A stretch of 64,000 nt of DNA from Ephemerocybe angulata (taxonomy: Eukaryota; Basidiomycota; Agaricomycetes; Agaricales; Psathyrellaceae), in contig JAACJK010000173.1 in the NCBI GenBank assembly GCA_013368325.1, positions 1-64,000 of the forward strand, in the 5' to 3' direction. Under the pieces are notes generated by a model. The model was not told the DNA's origin. It ran no database searches and was given only the letters and a program-made list of their open reading frames with translations. The position numbers and the translations under genes were made by a program. Positions 34,563 to 46,355 of the stretch are shown piece after piece; positions within the stretch are counted from its first letter, which is position 1; each line of letters starts with the position of its first letter.

Positions 34563-35219
34563 CTACTGAGTTCCTTCTCTGCCCAGTCTCCCGAGGATAA
34601 ACATGCGATCACAGAGTTTCTTAACGAGGAGCTCGATCCCTCCAGCCTTCAGAGACACTAGATCATCTCTGAGGCAAACAGCTGCACGAGCCCTTCCACG
34701 TAAGCTCTCCCTAACAAGATGGCCACTCAGCGAGTCGAGTTCGTCGGTATCCATCACCATGAGCCTCAACGAGAGTCCCGCATATTGGTCTAGCTGAGTA
34801 TCGAGCTGCTGCTCAATATCTGAGGCGGTGGTTTGTAGTGATGATGTCTGGGCCATGCGAATACGAGTGGTGTCGGAGAAGATTTGCTGATGAGTGAGGT
34901 AGCCCTGGAGTGCCACACACACACTATCCCAGGCCTCGGAATCCAGGGCCATAATTTCGGATGGATATGGCGGTAATCCATAGAGCTTCTGCAATACTTC
35001 TACTGTTAGCTCAATGTCCCCCAGGTCGAGACTATCAGGCCCCTGGAGAAATCGTTGGAAGGTAGGGGTAAGGTTTAATAGGTCGCTACTTCCTTCAACA
35101 ATGACCTCGTGGAAGAGTCTGGGGACGGCGACTGTAGTACCCGGAATGAGTTGACGCTTTGCGTAGGCTCTCTTGTTCTCTTCAGAGCGCTGTTGATTAA
35201 ATCTTGTACAAGACATCAT
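34563..35219 (-). CDS. acc1-B: KDZ-linked accessory protein with GLPPYP motif
   Basis: This is a single-exon ORF of about 218 residues; ATG 35,219 (MMSCTRFNQQRS) is chosen because the basic RSEENKRAYAKRQ block that matches acc1-A follows directly. The middle has LYGLPPYPSEI and W..V.VALQGYLTHQQ. The second half is predicted helical with TASDIEQQLDTQLDQYAGL, and it closes with LLVKKLCDRMFILGRLG. It is homologous to 4105-4746 but lies on the same strand as its transposase and upstream of it, with about 240 bp between. Conservation beside two diverged KDZ genes suggests a role in the element's life cycle; no enzymatic motif is visible. Confidence 0.7.
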   Translation of the reverse strand: MMSCTRFNQQRSEENKRAYAKRQLIPGTTVAVPRLFHEVIVEGSSDLLNLTPTFQRFLQGPDSLDLGDIELTVEVLQKLYGLPPYPSEIMALDSEAWDSVCVALQGYLTHQQIFSDTTRIRMAQTSSLQTTASDIEQQLDTQLDQYAGLSLRLMVMDTDELDSLSGHLVRESLRGRARAAVCLRDDLVSLKAGGIELLVKKLCDRMFILGRLGREGTQ

Positions 35220-36111
35220 CAGATACCTCCTGCGCGTACACACGGTGACACACCCAGACTCACTGTGTCTCCCTCGAGCGATTTTTTCTCTTCGCCGCAC
35301 GTGCTTCGTTCTTTGATTCTACCGTAAGATATTTTGCCCGCCGACCCATCATCTCCAGGAAGCAGTTTGTGTTAAAGGGCTTTGAATAGAACATCGAAAT
35401 AAACTCACCTATTGCTGGGTAGTGATGGTTCGGAGATGAGAGCGGCACCAGGCTCAGGTAGCTCTGGGAAGATGCACGCGCGGAGATGAACGTTTACCTG
35501 TCTGGCCAGCTCTACCACAGATTTGCACCATTGATTTTGGTGCGTATCTACCCACTCAGAATTCCAGGGTGGCCCCCACAGCTCAGCTAGGACAGTTGTC
35601 CTAGAATTGCACCTTCTAGAATTGGACCTTCTAGAATGGACTCGATGATGAATATACTACAGGCACCTCCGGAAATGACCCCGTAGACTCTGCCTCAGAA
35701 TAGCACCTTCGATCAATGGTGTGTGTCTGCGTGCATTCCCGTACTAGCGTCGAATCGACACCTTCGAAGATGGGCTTGCGAAATTTCTGCCTCAAAGTAG
35801 CACCTTCCATCCGTAAGATAGGGCTGACAACCGACACCTTCGAAGACGGGCTTGGGGGATTTCTGCCTCAGAGGAGCACCTTCAACTCCACGGCCATTCT
35901 CATTTTTCCTGTGAGAAGGTAGCGCTAACAATTAGCGTCGAATTGACACCTTCGACAACGGGCTTGGTGCATTTTTGCCTCAAAGGAAGACAGGAAATAC
36001 GTAGTGGAGAGGTCCTTCCATGACTGGTGAGAACTAATCGTATGCCAAGATAATTTTGCTGGTCATCATATTACATATCAGCGACGAAGAAAGGGCTGAA
36101 GAAGTCTCTGA
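35220..36111. repeat. Island B motif cluster, reverse orientation
   Basis: Isolated copies of (C)TCAGA(A/G)(T/G)AGCACCTTC or (T/C)GACACCTTCGA(A/C)(A/G)A.GGGCTTG occur at about 35,600, 35,625, 35,695, 35,757, 35,798, 35,836, 35,873 and 35,944. They alternate with GATTTCTGCCTCA-like text. No coding sequence is evident. Confidence 0.65.
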
Positions 36112-36596
36112 CTACTGTGGGGCACGATACATGGTAGGAATCGAAAGCGAATCAAAGCTGACACCGCGAAAATGGAATGCGATGGACCCATCCTCCCTTT
36201 CTTCCATTTCGTAGTTTTTGTTGAAGTGTCGGATGTATTCTCCAGCGAGTTCGGACATTTGCTGGTGAAGCACGGCGTCGTAATCCCGACGGTTTTGGAC
36301 TCGGCGATTGAGCTCATCGAGCACTCTCTAGATCCTCTGTTAGTACTGATCTATATCCGACCATACACGTATAACCGTACCTTCCGCTCTGCTGAGACCA
36401 GGATTCTCTGGTACTTGGACTTTGTCCACTTCCTTGGCCGCGAAATTGGCCATCTTGTGATCCAGCCCACCCAAATGACTGTGTCGAAGAGCCAGATGTC
36501 CTGTTCTTCGTCGATAGCTATGTTGTAGGCTTCGAGGTGGTCCTCTAGATAGGCGTCTTGCTGAGGGCTCATTGTTAGGCGTCGGCGAATAGGCAT
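36112..36596 (-). CDS. acc2-B: small helical KDZ-linked protein
   Basis: Two exons, 36,596-36,381 and 36,327-36,112, each of 216 bp, with a GTACGG donor and CTAG acceptor in phase 0. The product is about 143 residues and opens MPIRRRLTMSPQQDAYLED; a second ATG at 36,572 could be the true start. It contains HLEAYNIAIDEEQD, a W-rich patch (VGWITRWPISRPRKW) and, after the intron, RVLDELNRRVQNRRDYD and an acidic C-terminus. The intron position after ...ERK and the overall pattern match acc2-A. Function is unknown. It lies upstream of acc1-B on the same strand and next to the right-hand motif field. Confidence 0.65.
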
Positions 36597-38933
36597 GAAA
36601 ACTGGTGAGTGATATGACTGAGGAGGCGGCTAGGGGGCTAACTTAAACTTGTGTCAGGTCGCTACTTATAATTGGTCACTTTCCCATGGGAGCACAGGCG
36701 CTTCTTAGAGGCAGACGTACTCGACCGGCGGCACTGGTGCTTCTTGGAGGCAGACAGCCTTCGTACATGCAACCGGCGGCACTGGTGCTTTTTGGAGGCA
36801 GACAGCCTTTGTACATGTGACTGTCAGCTAATATGGTGTTGCTCCAAGGCAGATGTCTGCACAGGCAGCTTCACAGATCCGGGATGGTGCTTCGGATTAG
36901 TGGCAGAAGCTCACCACTTCTACTACAGGTCACGACTGGTGCGGCTTTGAGGCAGAATAGATTTATTCCTGGCTATGTAATGGATATAGGTTGAGTTCCC
37001 TAGATAAGGAGGAGGGAATGACAAATGGGCGCTAATGTCACGTTACATGTCATTGGGCGCTTATGGGCGCTAAAAGGACAGTAGACCTCAAATGGCATGT
37101 TATTGGCACACAGACATATATCTATATCGTAAAAATTGTCAATATTAACCGGTATGGAAGATTCAACTGTCAGAAAGGTGTAGCAGGCCTGGGCATGGCG
37201 ATCGGAAGGACGAGGGTGCTCTGCGAGGTTTTCAGAAGGTGCGAATCTGCGTTAAGATAGCCGTATCATACCAGGTGAACTGATAAAGCGCTCTTTTTTT
37301 AGACTAGTAGAAGGTGTGAATTTGCGTTGAAATTACATTCTTCCAAGTATGACAGCCATGGTGACCAGAAGTGAAAGGGCTGGTGCTACTCTGCAAGACG
37401 TATAGAAGGTGTGGTTCTGCGTTAATGTGACTCGTTATCCAGGCATAGGGAAGGTGCGAATCTGCTTTGAGATGCCCACCTTGTCTCAGGTGCGATGACA
37501 GGCTTCTGAGAAGGTGCTATTCAGCCATGCACTTCGAAGGTGCGTATCTGACCTGATTCTGTGACACCACGTCTAGCCATGCCTGTCGAAGGTGCGTATC
37601 TGACTTTCAATGCCCAATTGATATTGATGTTACTGGTGCTTATCGGCCTAGAGATTGGAACGCGCGGGATTGCGAGCATGAACAGGAGGTGCAACACTCC
37701 CTAGTGAGGACACCTGGTTCCATGTATGATGACAGGCATCCGATGAAGGTGCTATTCAGCGAGGCACTTCGAAGGTGCGTATCTGACTTAATTCTATGAG
37801 ACCACATTTAGCCGTGAACGCCGAAGGTGCGTATCTGCCTTAAATGTCTAACTGATAATGATGGCACTGGTGCTCATCTGCCTAGAGGTTGGAACGCGCG
37901 GGATTGCGAGCGAGGCACTTCGAAGGTGCGTATCTGACTTAATTCTATGAGACCCTATTTAGCCGTGAACGCCGAAGGTGCGTATCTGCCTTTAAATCTC
38001 CAATTGATAATGATGGCACTGGTGCTCATCTGCCTAGAGATTGGAACGCGCGGGATTGCGAGCGAGGCACTTCGAAGGTGCGTATCTGACTTAATTCTAT
38101 GAGACCACATTTAGCCGTGAACGCCGAAGGTGCGTATCTGCCTTTAAATCTCCAATTGATATTGATGGCACTGGTGCTCATCTGTCTAGATATTGAGGCA
38201 GGCAAAATTGCGAGTATGAACTGGAGGTGCAACTCTGCCTAGCGCGGACACCATATTCTATAAAGAGATTATTCTTCTGTTATTGGGGCTATCAGCGCCC
38301 GTGTTTTCTCAATGTCAGGCTCATGTTTCATTCCGTCTAACAGGACACCTCCAACCGGTAATGATCTGAGAGACTGATATATAAGTGCGCATGGATCTGG
38401 GCAATCAGCCATGCTACCCAGATGCGCTCCCCTGACCTAAATGAATCACATTATCGCATTTACTTCTCCGTAGGAAGGGGGCAAAGTGACCATCAATAAC
38501 GGAATGTTTCTAACAATATGTAGAAAGGAAGCCTACTTGTACGAGAGAACACCAAGGAAGGGACGCCTGACGGGCAGCTGCCTTCGCACAGATCTGTCAG
38601 ATCAATCATCAGATTCAGATCTCAGGAGGCAACCGAGAGGGGATGAGGGCGCGCCGCCACCTGCCTGAGGGTGAGCGGTCGCGCCCTGGTCGCGCCCTCT
38701 GATGGGTGTGACGAGTTTATGATGGGTGTGACGAGTTCACACGGGCTACCTGGCGATTTTTAGGCAGATTGATGTGGTGTATATTCAAGGCAGAAGCTAC
38801 TTTTTGGGTTTGAGGCAGGATGGCACCTCCATCAACCTCAGGCAGATTAGCGTCAATCTGTCACCAGACCCCAGGGCAGATTAGTGTCAGGGCAAACACC
38901 AGTCTAGCCGCCTCAGGTGCGCCTTAATTGTAG
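36597..38933. repeat. Right-end motif field of island B, including ~152 bp tandem repeats
   Basis: From 36,690 to 38,900 the island motif is present in dozens of variants. These include CTGGTGCTT(C/T)TTGGAGGCAGAC at 36,680-36,810, GAAGGTG(C/T)GAAT(C/T)TGCGTT from 37,180, and GAAGGTGCGTATCTGAC from 37,540. Within it, a unit of about 152 bp starting GCGAGGCACTTCGAAGGTGC is repeated in tandem three times (about 37,759, 37,910 and 38,062), with a more diverged copy before. A 21 bp GATGGGTGTGACGAGTT unit is doubled near 38,700. No gene is supported. This is probably the right terminal region of the KDZ-B element. Confidence 0.75.
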
Positions 38934-40761
38934 GCTACGATAGGCGCTGTTGGCCTTTTATCTCCCGATAACCGTGTTTATGGTGCTCGAGGTGTCCTCA
39001 TATCGGGAGACTGCAAGCGCGAAACAGGACCTGAGCACGCCAAGGTCCTTCAAGCGACGATCGACGGAGTTAATGCGCAAAAGGGCAAGACGAACATACG
39101 GATTACGAGTGTTGCGTCTGACGGCGAGTCGCGTCGTGGAGTTGCAATGGGTATCCTTACATTCAAGAAGAAGCTATCGCCCAATTCCGATATTTACCAC
39201 CTCCTCTCCTCGCTTCCGTTCATGAACCAGTACGTGGGAGATGACGACCTGACGGCCGACAAGGATTGGAAGCACGTCTTCAAGCGTCTTCGTAATCTCC
39301 TTCTGCGGGAATCTGGGCTTGTTATTGGTGGTGTTCGAATTACACCCTCCATTATCAAGGCGCATCTTCAATCCGAGGGCGTTTCTGCAGACCATATTCG
39401 GTCGATTCTAAACCCCGAAGACAAGCAAGACGTAAAGCTCGCCTTCGACCTTTTACGGGCAATCTGGACTCTTCCACGCACAACCACCAACGAGACACCT
39501 GGCTTTCTCCGTGCCCGACAGGCTTTATGGATCCTCGGACAGTTCTTCATGCATCTTGTCACCCCGTATATCAACGTAGAGCTCGATCTCTCTTCGCAGC
39601 TCGAGCACCTGAGCGCGGCCGCCCATCTCGCCCTGTTCATCTATCGCACGGATGGTGTGAAGGGCTTACCCACCCTCCTCTACACCGATATCATGATCAT
39701 GATTAAGAACGCATTCTTTTGCGTTGCCAAGACGAAGGTCGACAACCCCGATGGCTCGTTCTGGCTTGTTCTTCTTGGTACCGACAGGCTCGAAGAGCTA
39801 TTTGGGCACTTGCGCACAATGGTTGGAAACGCCGCCAATCTCGACTTACTCCAGATCTCGTGGCGGCTCAGCGGGACCGCAGAAGTCGCAAATATACTCG
39901 CTCGCTTTCCGCACTGGGACCAACCTCCTCGACGCCTCACTCTCCCGGCCTTAGACCAATTCTTGAAGACCTTACCCGCCGCGGTCGATCATCTGAAGCC
40001 AAGCGCCTGGAAAACGGATCTCAAGGTCAAGAAGGTCACGTTGCAGACGGTCTGGATGCGGGGGAGGCGCGTAATTGAGAAGGACATCCCGGAATCGACG
40101 GAAGAGTTTACAAAGATGGAGAAACTAGGCGAAGATGCAGGTGAAGCGACCGACTACGATATCCTCTCGCCGAATGGAAAGCTTCTCGTAACTCTGCAAG
40201 AATCAAATCCAGAACGCGATCCCGAGGACGAAAGGGAGCCGGTAGACGACGAGGTGACTCCTGAAGTGCTAGTGAGAGAAGAGCTCGCCGAAGATAACGC
40301 CTTGGCTCGCATAGAGGTCGAAGATGTTATTGGGGACGAGGATGACGAGATGGCGAAGGATCACGGCCCAATTGACAAGACCATGACCGTAAACGGGAAG
40401 GTTATGCCAAAGTCTCGCGCCCTCGCTATCTACAGCCGCCATAGAACATTTCCCATCTCATATGATCGACTGAAGCATGTCCAGCACGCTGAACGATTCT
40501 CGGCACGCTCCAGCGCCCCCGACATTCCTATCACCAGCACGCAAATCGAAGATCCGGACATGGCGACCTCAAAATCAATGATTGTGCATGACCCCATTGC
40601 TACAGTTATGTGGAGCGACGATAGGCTCTGGCTCTGCGTTGGAGAGGTCACTTCGATTAAGTGGGATGGAAAGGCGGTCGACGAGCTTCCTCATGCGCTT
40701 GTGGTGGAGGATACAGTCCGGATATCGTTCCAGCTCTCTGGACTTCGACCTGCGACTGTGG
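38934..40761 (+). pseudogene. Host-element gene, middle third (catalytic-like region)
   Basis: The frame is open from 38,934 (ATIGAVGLLSPDNRVYGA) without a start codon of its own, which shows it is an internal piece. It contains VLISGDCKRETGPEHA, SVASDGESRRG, a lysine-rich LTFKKKLSP block, YVGDDDLTADKDWKHVFKRL, and HLQSEGVSADHIRSILNPEDK. Helical regions and an acidic segment follow. Spaced acidic residues in ISGDC, ASDGE and GDDD..ADKD followed by KHV.KRLRN resemble the layout of RNase H-fold transposases of the P/THAP9 kind (inference). It reads to 40,761, where the Plavaka element enters after ACTGTGG. The coding sequence picks up in frame at 49,091. ATG 39,147, the first methionine, is not the original start. 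Confidence 0.78.
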
Positions 40762-40784
40762 CCATCAGCAAAAAAGCGGGGTGA

Positions 40785-41160
40785 GGGCCGTTCCCGATCA
40801 TGGTGGTCATGTATGGTGACCGGGGTTACATGATGGGATGTAGCTGGCCATTGCAGACCAGGGCGGTGATGTAATGCCCATCCATATACCATCACGATGT
40901 GAACTCGCCATGCATTCCCAACATGCCAGGGTATGGGAATGCAAGTCTCATGATGGTCCGGCATGGCCATAACAATCACCATAATTGTGTGGAAAAGGCC
41001 ATGGTACTCCCATCGTGGACGTGTATGGCAGTGCGCCTGCCATCATGGGACCGAGGTAGGCGCTTATTGCTGGGCGCTATGGTCCCCGACGTTGGATAGG
41101 GCCATAAATAGATGTTAAAACAGATAAGTGGGGTGTATATATGTATGTAGGCGATACAAA
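40785..41160. repeat. Left subterminal region of the Plavaka element
   Basis: This is non-coding and rich in CATGG, CCATG and ATGATGG motifs in both orientations (for example CGATCATGGTGGTCATG at about 40,797 and CTCATGATGGTCC at 40,950). Related motifs appear at the right end (48,740-49,020). It overlaps the 3' flank of the transposase gene. Confidence 0.6.
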
Positions 41161-44100
41161 TTAGTACATGCTGAATCCCGATTGCTCTATCTCATCCTCG
41201 TCATCTTCCCCATCCTCAGCACCCAGTACATCATCCTCGGCGTCCTCCTCCATCTCTTCCTCACCCTCATCTTCGTCACCAAGCTCACTATCCTCTTCAT
41301 CAGTCACGGCCGCGTCGTCATACTCAATAGTATCTGGATCAATGTTGTTCCCCTCGACGTCGGCGGCCAGTGCGGGTGCCATCTCCGGGAAGTTCTTGGC
41401 GTAAACCGCGCGGAAGTCAGCGAGCTCGGCGTCGTCATTCGGATCCTGCGACTCTGAGAGAGGATCTTCACGGCGAATTATATCGAGAGGGTCTCTGTCA
41501 TTTAGGAAGAAATCTGTGGCATCTCTCGTGTGTTTGTGCCCAACTCCGCCTCCCCGGAAGCGCATGAACATATCTCTGTCTACAAACCTATTGCTGAGAT
41601 AAGTAACATGTGCCTGGGAGATGGTTTACACTCACATATTGATATTGAAGTAGTTCCAGTCAAGGTTACCATCGGATTCAGGACGGGCAATCGACTTGTT
41701 AAGACCATTGCTGGACTTTTTGCGATGAAACATGGGGATGAGATGGACACCACGGATGACCTTCGAGGGGTCAATAAACCCAAACGCCGGGGACCCATCC
41801 TTCTTCTCATCAACGAACCCAACTCGGTAGAGCCTCTTTCCTTTCCATCCGGGTGGGTTGCTGGCACTATTCGCCCTCCCATACCATCGAATCCAGAGCA
41901 GGTCGACATCTTGAGGGCGCGCACCTTCGAATGTATCTCCTCCCAGCCATACTACACGCACATGGAAAACACCGATTATGTGAGCATACCAATACGGATG
42001 TGCGAGAACCCCTCGGCATGCTCGTCGTCGTCGTCATGAGCCAGCATCATAATGTCAGCGTGGGTTCTTGGGTTCAGTGAGTCTTGCTCGCGCCGAAGGT
42101 CGTATGTTGTATAGTTGATTCTGATGACCTTGTGGCGGTAGATCGAATCATTGACGATGACGACTTTCTGAAGCTGCTCATCGGAGAGCTCAGCTTCATC
42201 GCCATCATACGGCAGACCTGCAAGGCGGTAATACAGGTGGGTCTTCAACTTTCGGTAGAAGCCCTGGTAATGCTAAATAAGTATATTGTATTCCACTAGC
42301 AAGTGCTCATACCTTGAATGCGAGATCATTCTGATTCTCGGCGAGCCAAGTTAGGAGATTGATTTTACACTCGGCCTTCGTTTCGTGCGACATCTGGTAC
42401 GGAGCAGTGGGGGATCCACGAGGCAGACGCTCAGTGGCAGAGAAGGGAAGTGATGCTCGGTTATTCTTCTTTGGTTTGTCGTCTGGTCCCACCATCTCTC
42501 GCACAACGTGCATGATGTGCTGCCTGCGCACCTGCTTTCCGATGCTAACGACATGGTTCTGCTTATGCGCCGATGGATAGAACCGTTTCGATCGGGTATG
42601 TTCGAGCTCCCCCTGCGATTTGTTAGCTAGACGTTGTATCGTGAATAAATGGACTTACCGTCTGAGAGTTGTAATTATCAGTGGTCCCAATCTCTATAAT
42701 GATATCGGCGTAGTGACCGAGAGCGTGCATTTTAAAGGTGATGGGGTTGAACTGTGCTTTCTTCGATTCTGAGATGGAATCATCGGGGCCTTCCTCGGTG
42801 TCGACAGCTCTCTCCTTTCCTTTTTTCGACTTCTTGGTCTTCGTTGCAGGCTTGGAGGGGCCAGCTGTAGCCTTCTTCGCTTTCGCAGCAGCTTTCCTAC
42901 GGGCAGTCTTTGCAACCTCCTTCGAAAGTGGCTTTGTGTCGAAGGCTTCGCAAGTGGTACTGATCCACTTGCGAATGATCTTACCGAGACGCTTGGTGCA
43001 AGTGCGGAGCTCAGATACAGATGCAGGTTGGTGGCTCCGAAGTTTAGCCAGGCTGTGCCATGTGCATAGCTCAAAGAGGAGGGTGCGAACGATTGAGTTG
43101 TGGGGTGAGGGGAGGAGATCTTCGAAAACTGGGATAGAACACTGCGGAATATCAGAATAATTCGGATATTTGAGTACGCGATATTATATATACGTACTTG
43201 AAGCAGATCCTCGTAATCTCGTGCTGCAAGCCTTTCCATTGCAGATGTCTTTGTCGAGAATTTTCGAATAGTATCACGCCCGAAAGTAGAGATGGACCGG
43301 TATCTGGAACGGAAGTGGAAGCATATTAGACTCCCAGGGGAGGTTGATAGATAATATATGTCCCACTCACCGACGGTTGAGCTCTATAACTTTTTCTGAG
43401 TTGTAGGCCGTCAAGATGCGAATGAGGTGAATAAAAATTGCCTTCCAAACGCCAAGCTCGAATTCGTGGAGGAGGTCTGGAACGATGACCTTTAAATAAT
43501 CAAATCCATGCTCAAATAGCCTGGATGAAAATGCACTCTAGAACGAAATCAAATTGAGTTCTCTGGGAAGTGCTGTGGTACACGTACGCGGATTGGGGTC
43601 CACGACTTCCTACCCAGGACAGCCTTGACGGTTTTACTAGCAAGGCTGACTCCTTTGAGGTAAACCTGCTTGCGTATTGATTTGATGTCGTATTGGTCCT
43701 GTTCATTGTCAAATCGGGGCTGGGTTGCTCTGATATGGTCATCTGCCGCCGTCCCGAGCATCGGAATCTGTGCTTTCCGAATGAGGCAGCGCGGGCAGGG
43801 GCAAAACGCCAGGAACTTGATACACGCAAGCAGTACTCTATGGAACGTCTCAATGTCAACTTTTAAATGCACAAGCAGAACCGTTATTACTCACTTTTCT
43901 TGATAGTCCATCGCGTGCGTGAAAATTCGAGGGAAGGTTCGGCGAGTGATGTTGTCCCAATATAACCAGTCAAATCCGTACACATACGCATGGACAAATT
44001 TATCGTCGAGTAGCACGAGCCAAACGGCATGTACAAGCTCCCGTCTTGCCTGGGTTATTGATTCGCGGGTCGGAGCCTCGTTGAAGACGTCGAAATACAC

Positions 44101-46131
44101 TTGTTCAAATGTTGCACCCAGCTACAAAATTTAACCAGGTCAGAATATTTCACATTTCCCATACGGTTACAGATACCTTTGGAATATACGCTAAATGGTG
44201 AGAGGAGAACGTCGAGGGCTTTCCCCTCGTGTACTTAGATTGATTCGCAAATCCCACATAAACGGGCCAAAGAGATGCAGACCCAAACTGGGTAAGGTGG
44301 GTCGAGTCAGACCACATTGTCAGTCCCACGACGACACTCTCTGCTGTGATACCCTTTTCGAGCAAAGCCTCTCGGATGGCTCGGTGTTCATCGAGAAATG
44401 CTGGTGATGTATACACCTCAGAGTAAATTCTCTGAGGTGGACCACTTGATGGTTGCCAGTACTGCTCGAAGGGGAAGAGATGGAATTGCTCGGCAGCCGG
44501 CTCCGACAATGCTGACTTGATGAGGCCAAGGATCGTCCGGTGATACATTCCGTCAACAGGGAAGGATGGAAGGGAGGACACGTTGGAGGCACCGTTCGAT
44601 GCATATTTCCAGATCCCGGCCACGAAACCCCAAAAGGATGCCGAGCATCCGGCACGGCCACCTGGATCACTGCCTGATCCCTCTTTGATCCAGGCCGCCC
44701 GCGAGCGGACCTCATCCTAAAATCCGGCCACGAGAGGGCGCAAAAAGGGCGGGTGCAGGCCCTGCAGGGTCGGGTGGGTGTACATATGTAACTTGCAGGG
44801 AGACGAAGGTCAAGTGTGCAGGCTCCGGAGGCTCAGTCGTATCATAGTTCCTTGGGTAAAGATAAGTAGCCATGTAGCAAGGATGAAGGATATGTAGCCC
44901 CGGAAATAGCCAGGATGTGTGACGTGTAATAAGCGCCCTTGGCACCCTCGCCGCATATCACATTGTTACCTTTGTCGTCACAGTGCAGCTAGCATAGGCA
45001 CCTCTAGAGCGCCTTTCTTCCCGCGCCCTCCTCTTACGGAGGTCTAACGCAGACGCCCTCCGAGAGTGATCCTGCCGGTGATGATTTCGGTCTTGGGCAA
45101 AAGGTGCCGGGATCTGGAAATATGCATCGAACCCGGACTCGACACGTTGGGGTAAGTCACAGTCGTGGGTGGGCACAGCGGAATAAGAGGCGATGCCGCA
45201 GTCCATGGATCCTGTACGCGGATGACCGATGCGGGATTGTTGTGGAGATTGTCAATGCGCGCCTGTTCCCTTTCGGCGCTGAAACCCTCGAAGGCTTTTG
45301 GATCAAATCCTGGGCGGGTGATAACGTTGGAGACGAGGGATTTGAGATGTGGGAGAGATTTCGGAGTGGTTGAGGTATCGTTGACATGCCAGTCCATGAG
45401 ATAGTAGATAGACCTGTTGGGGAAGAGTGTTTCGAGATCGGATTTGGAAATAGTGCGAGAACGAGGATTGGACCAGCCGCTGGACCATACAGGAAGCTTC
45501 TTGTCGATTTGGAAGGTGGGGGCATCCGCGGTTTCATCCGCCGTGGCAATATTGTCGGGGGTGTAGGAGGGGAAGCCATTTGGGTACACTCGGAACATGC
45601 CATATGAGTTTGGCTTCGTCCTGAACTCCCCTGGGATACCAGCAGCTTCGATACCCGGAGGGGCTTGTACAACCGGAGGCGGTGGAGGCGGCTCATTCAC
45701 CGGATTTTGCGGTGTAATATTATCCGCAAACTGCACTCTACGGCGCTGAGGCGGCTTGACAGCACGTTCTACCTCCTCCTGAGGTGCCTCTGGCTCGGCT
45801 GGAGGGCTCTAAACACAGATTTGCTTCAGAAATGGTCATTTGAATGCCGATTTTAAATACATACCGGAGGAATGGGAAAATCGATATCCATTTCGTCTGC
45901 AGCATCGGGAGGATCGATCGGGGTAGACTGAGCGTCTGTAGCTGGGGTGGACTTCTGTTTCTTCGACTTGGTTGCCAATTTCTGCTCGTCCTTTTGGCGT
46001 TTACGGCGAGAAGAGACGAGGGTCGCCGCGAGAGGGCAGCGCTTGATGTGTGCTTGAAGTTCGCGTTCTTCTTTCGCTGAAAACCCGCACTTAGGGCCGT
46101 AGCACTTGAGAGAAGAGGTGTTTGACGACAT
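41161..46131 (-). pseudogene. Plavaka transposase, interrupted by a small TIR element
   Basis: This intron-rich transposase runs from ATG 46,131 to TAA 41,161. The N-terminus has a C2H2-type finger (CYGPKCGFSAKEERELQAHI..C). Then come PNSYGMFRVYPNGFPSY, LMDWHVNDTSTTPKSL and FDPKAFEGFSAERE. After the insertion it has DGMYHRTILGLIKSAL, VVVGLTMWSDSTHLTQFG, ASLWPVYVGFANQSKYTRGK, FCPCPRCLIRK, VPDLLHEFELGVWK, and FKMHALGHYAD. The C-terminus includes FVDRDMFMRFRGGGVGHKH and a very acidic tail. The SDSTHL..FG.ASLWPVY..F.NQSKY.R block is diagnostic of the Plavaka family. The gene is cut by a 554 bp element at 44,587-45,140. Because insertion plus TSD is 564 bp (a multiple of three), frame on both sides is unchanged, but the insert itself contains stops. 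No other lesion was seen. Confidence 0.85.
44587..45140. mobile_element. 554 bp non-autonomous TIR element (MULE-like MITE) inside the Plavaka gene
   Basis: A 26 bp perfect inverted repeat starting GTTCGATGCATATTTCC (44,594-44,619 and 45,107-45,132) lies 7-8 bp inside each end. Flanking it are 10 bp direct repeats GACACGTTGG (44,577-44,586 and 45,141-45,150). The element has no convincing ORF. A TSD of 9-10 bp suggests a Mutator-like origin (inference). The coding text resumes with the same codons (NVSS) on both sides, as expected for a target-site duplication inside an exon. Confidence 0.78.
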
Positions 46132-46355
46132 CGTATAATTTCTGGGGAATATACCTCTGGCACTCGAGGATTATATACCGTTGAATGGCCAACGGTCAAA
46201 GGTCCGCGCCAGCGCTTAGGCTGGGCGCCATCAAAAAATCGGAGTTTCAAACGGCCGCAAGGGCGTCGGAAATTGAAAATGTGGGTCATCGTTCCTTGAC
46301 CTCGAACCACGACCATCCCACTTCTCCCCCGTCCCATCGCCCGCCTAATCTCGCA
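46132..46355. promoter_or_regulatory. Divergent promoter between Plavaka transposase and DUF6698 gene
   Basis: A 224 bp gap between head-to-head starts. It includes a TATATACC stretch near 46,173 and an adjacent inverted pair CCGTTGA.TGGCCAACGG near 46,177. Shared regulation is inferred only from the arrangement. Confidence 0.4.

Larger units (their letters stand above)
20311..38933. mobile_element. Island B: 18.6 kb KDZ cargo element inserted in the host-element gene
   Basis: The coding sequence of the host gene stops matching at 20,310 and resumes at 38,934; joining these positions keeps the frame. Everything between is a KDZ transposase (30.6-34.3 kb), accessory and cargo genes, and large fields of a GGCAGAA/CACCTTC motif at both ends. 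A 15 bp block GAGGGCGCGCCGCCA appears near both ends in the same orientation (about 20,474 and 38,645). I could not find a clean TIR or TSD at the junctions, so the exact edges, and whether this is one element or several accumulated ones, remain open. Confidence 0.62.

Noticed and set aside
39147..40784. A free-standing 545-residue gene starting at ATG 39,147
   Set aside because: Coding similarity extends upstream to 38,934 without a start codon and downstream past the Plavaka insertion; the stop at 40,782 lies inside the Plavaka TIR.
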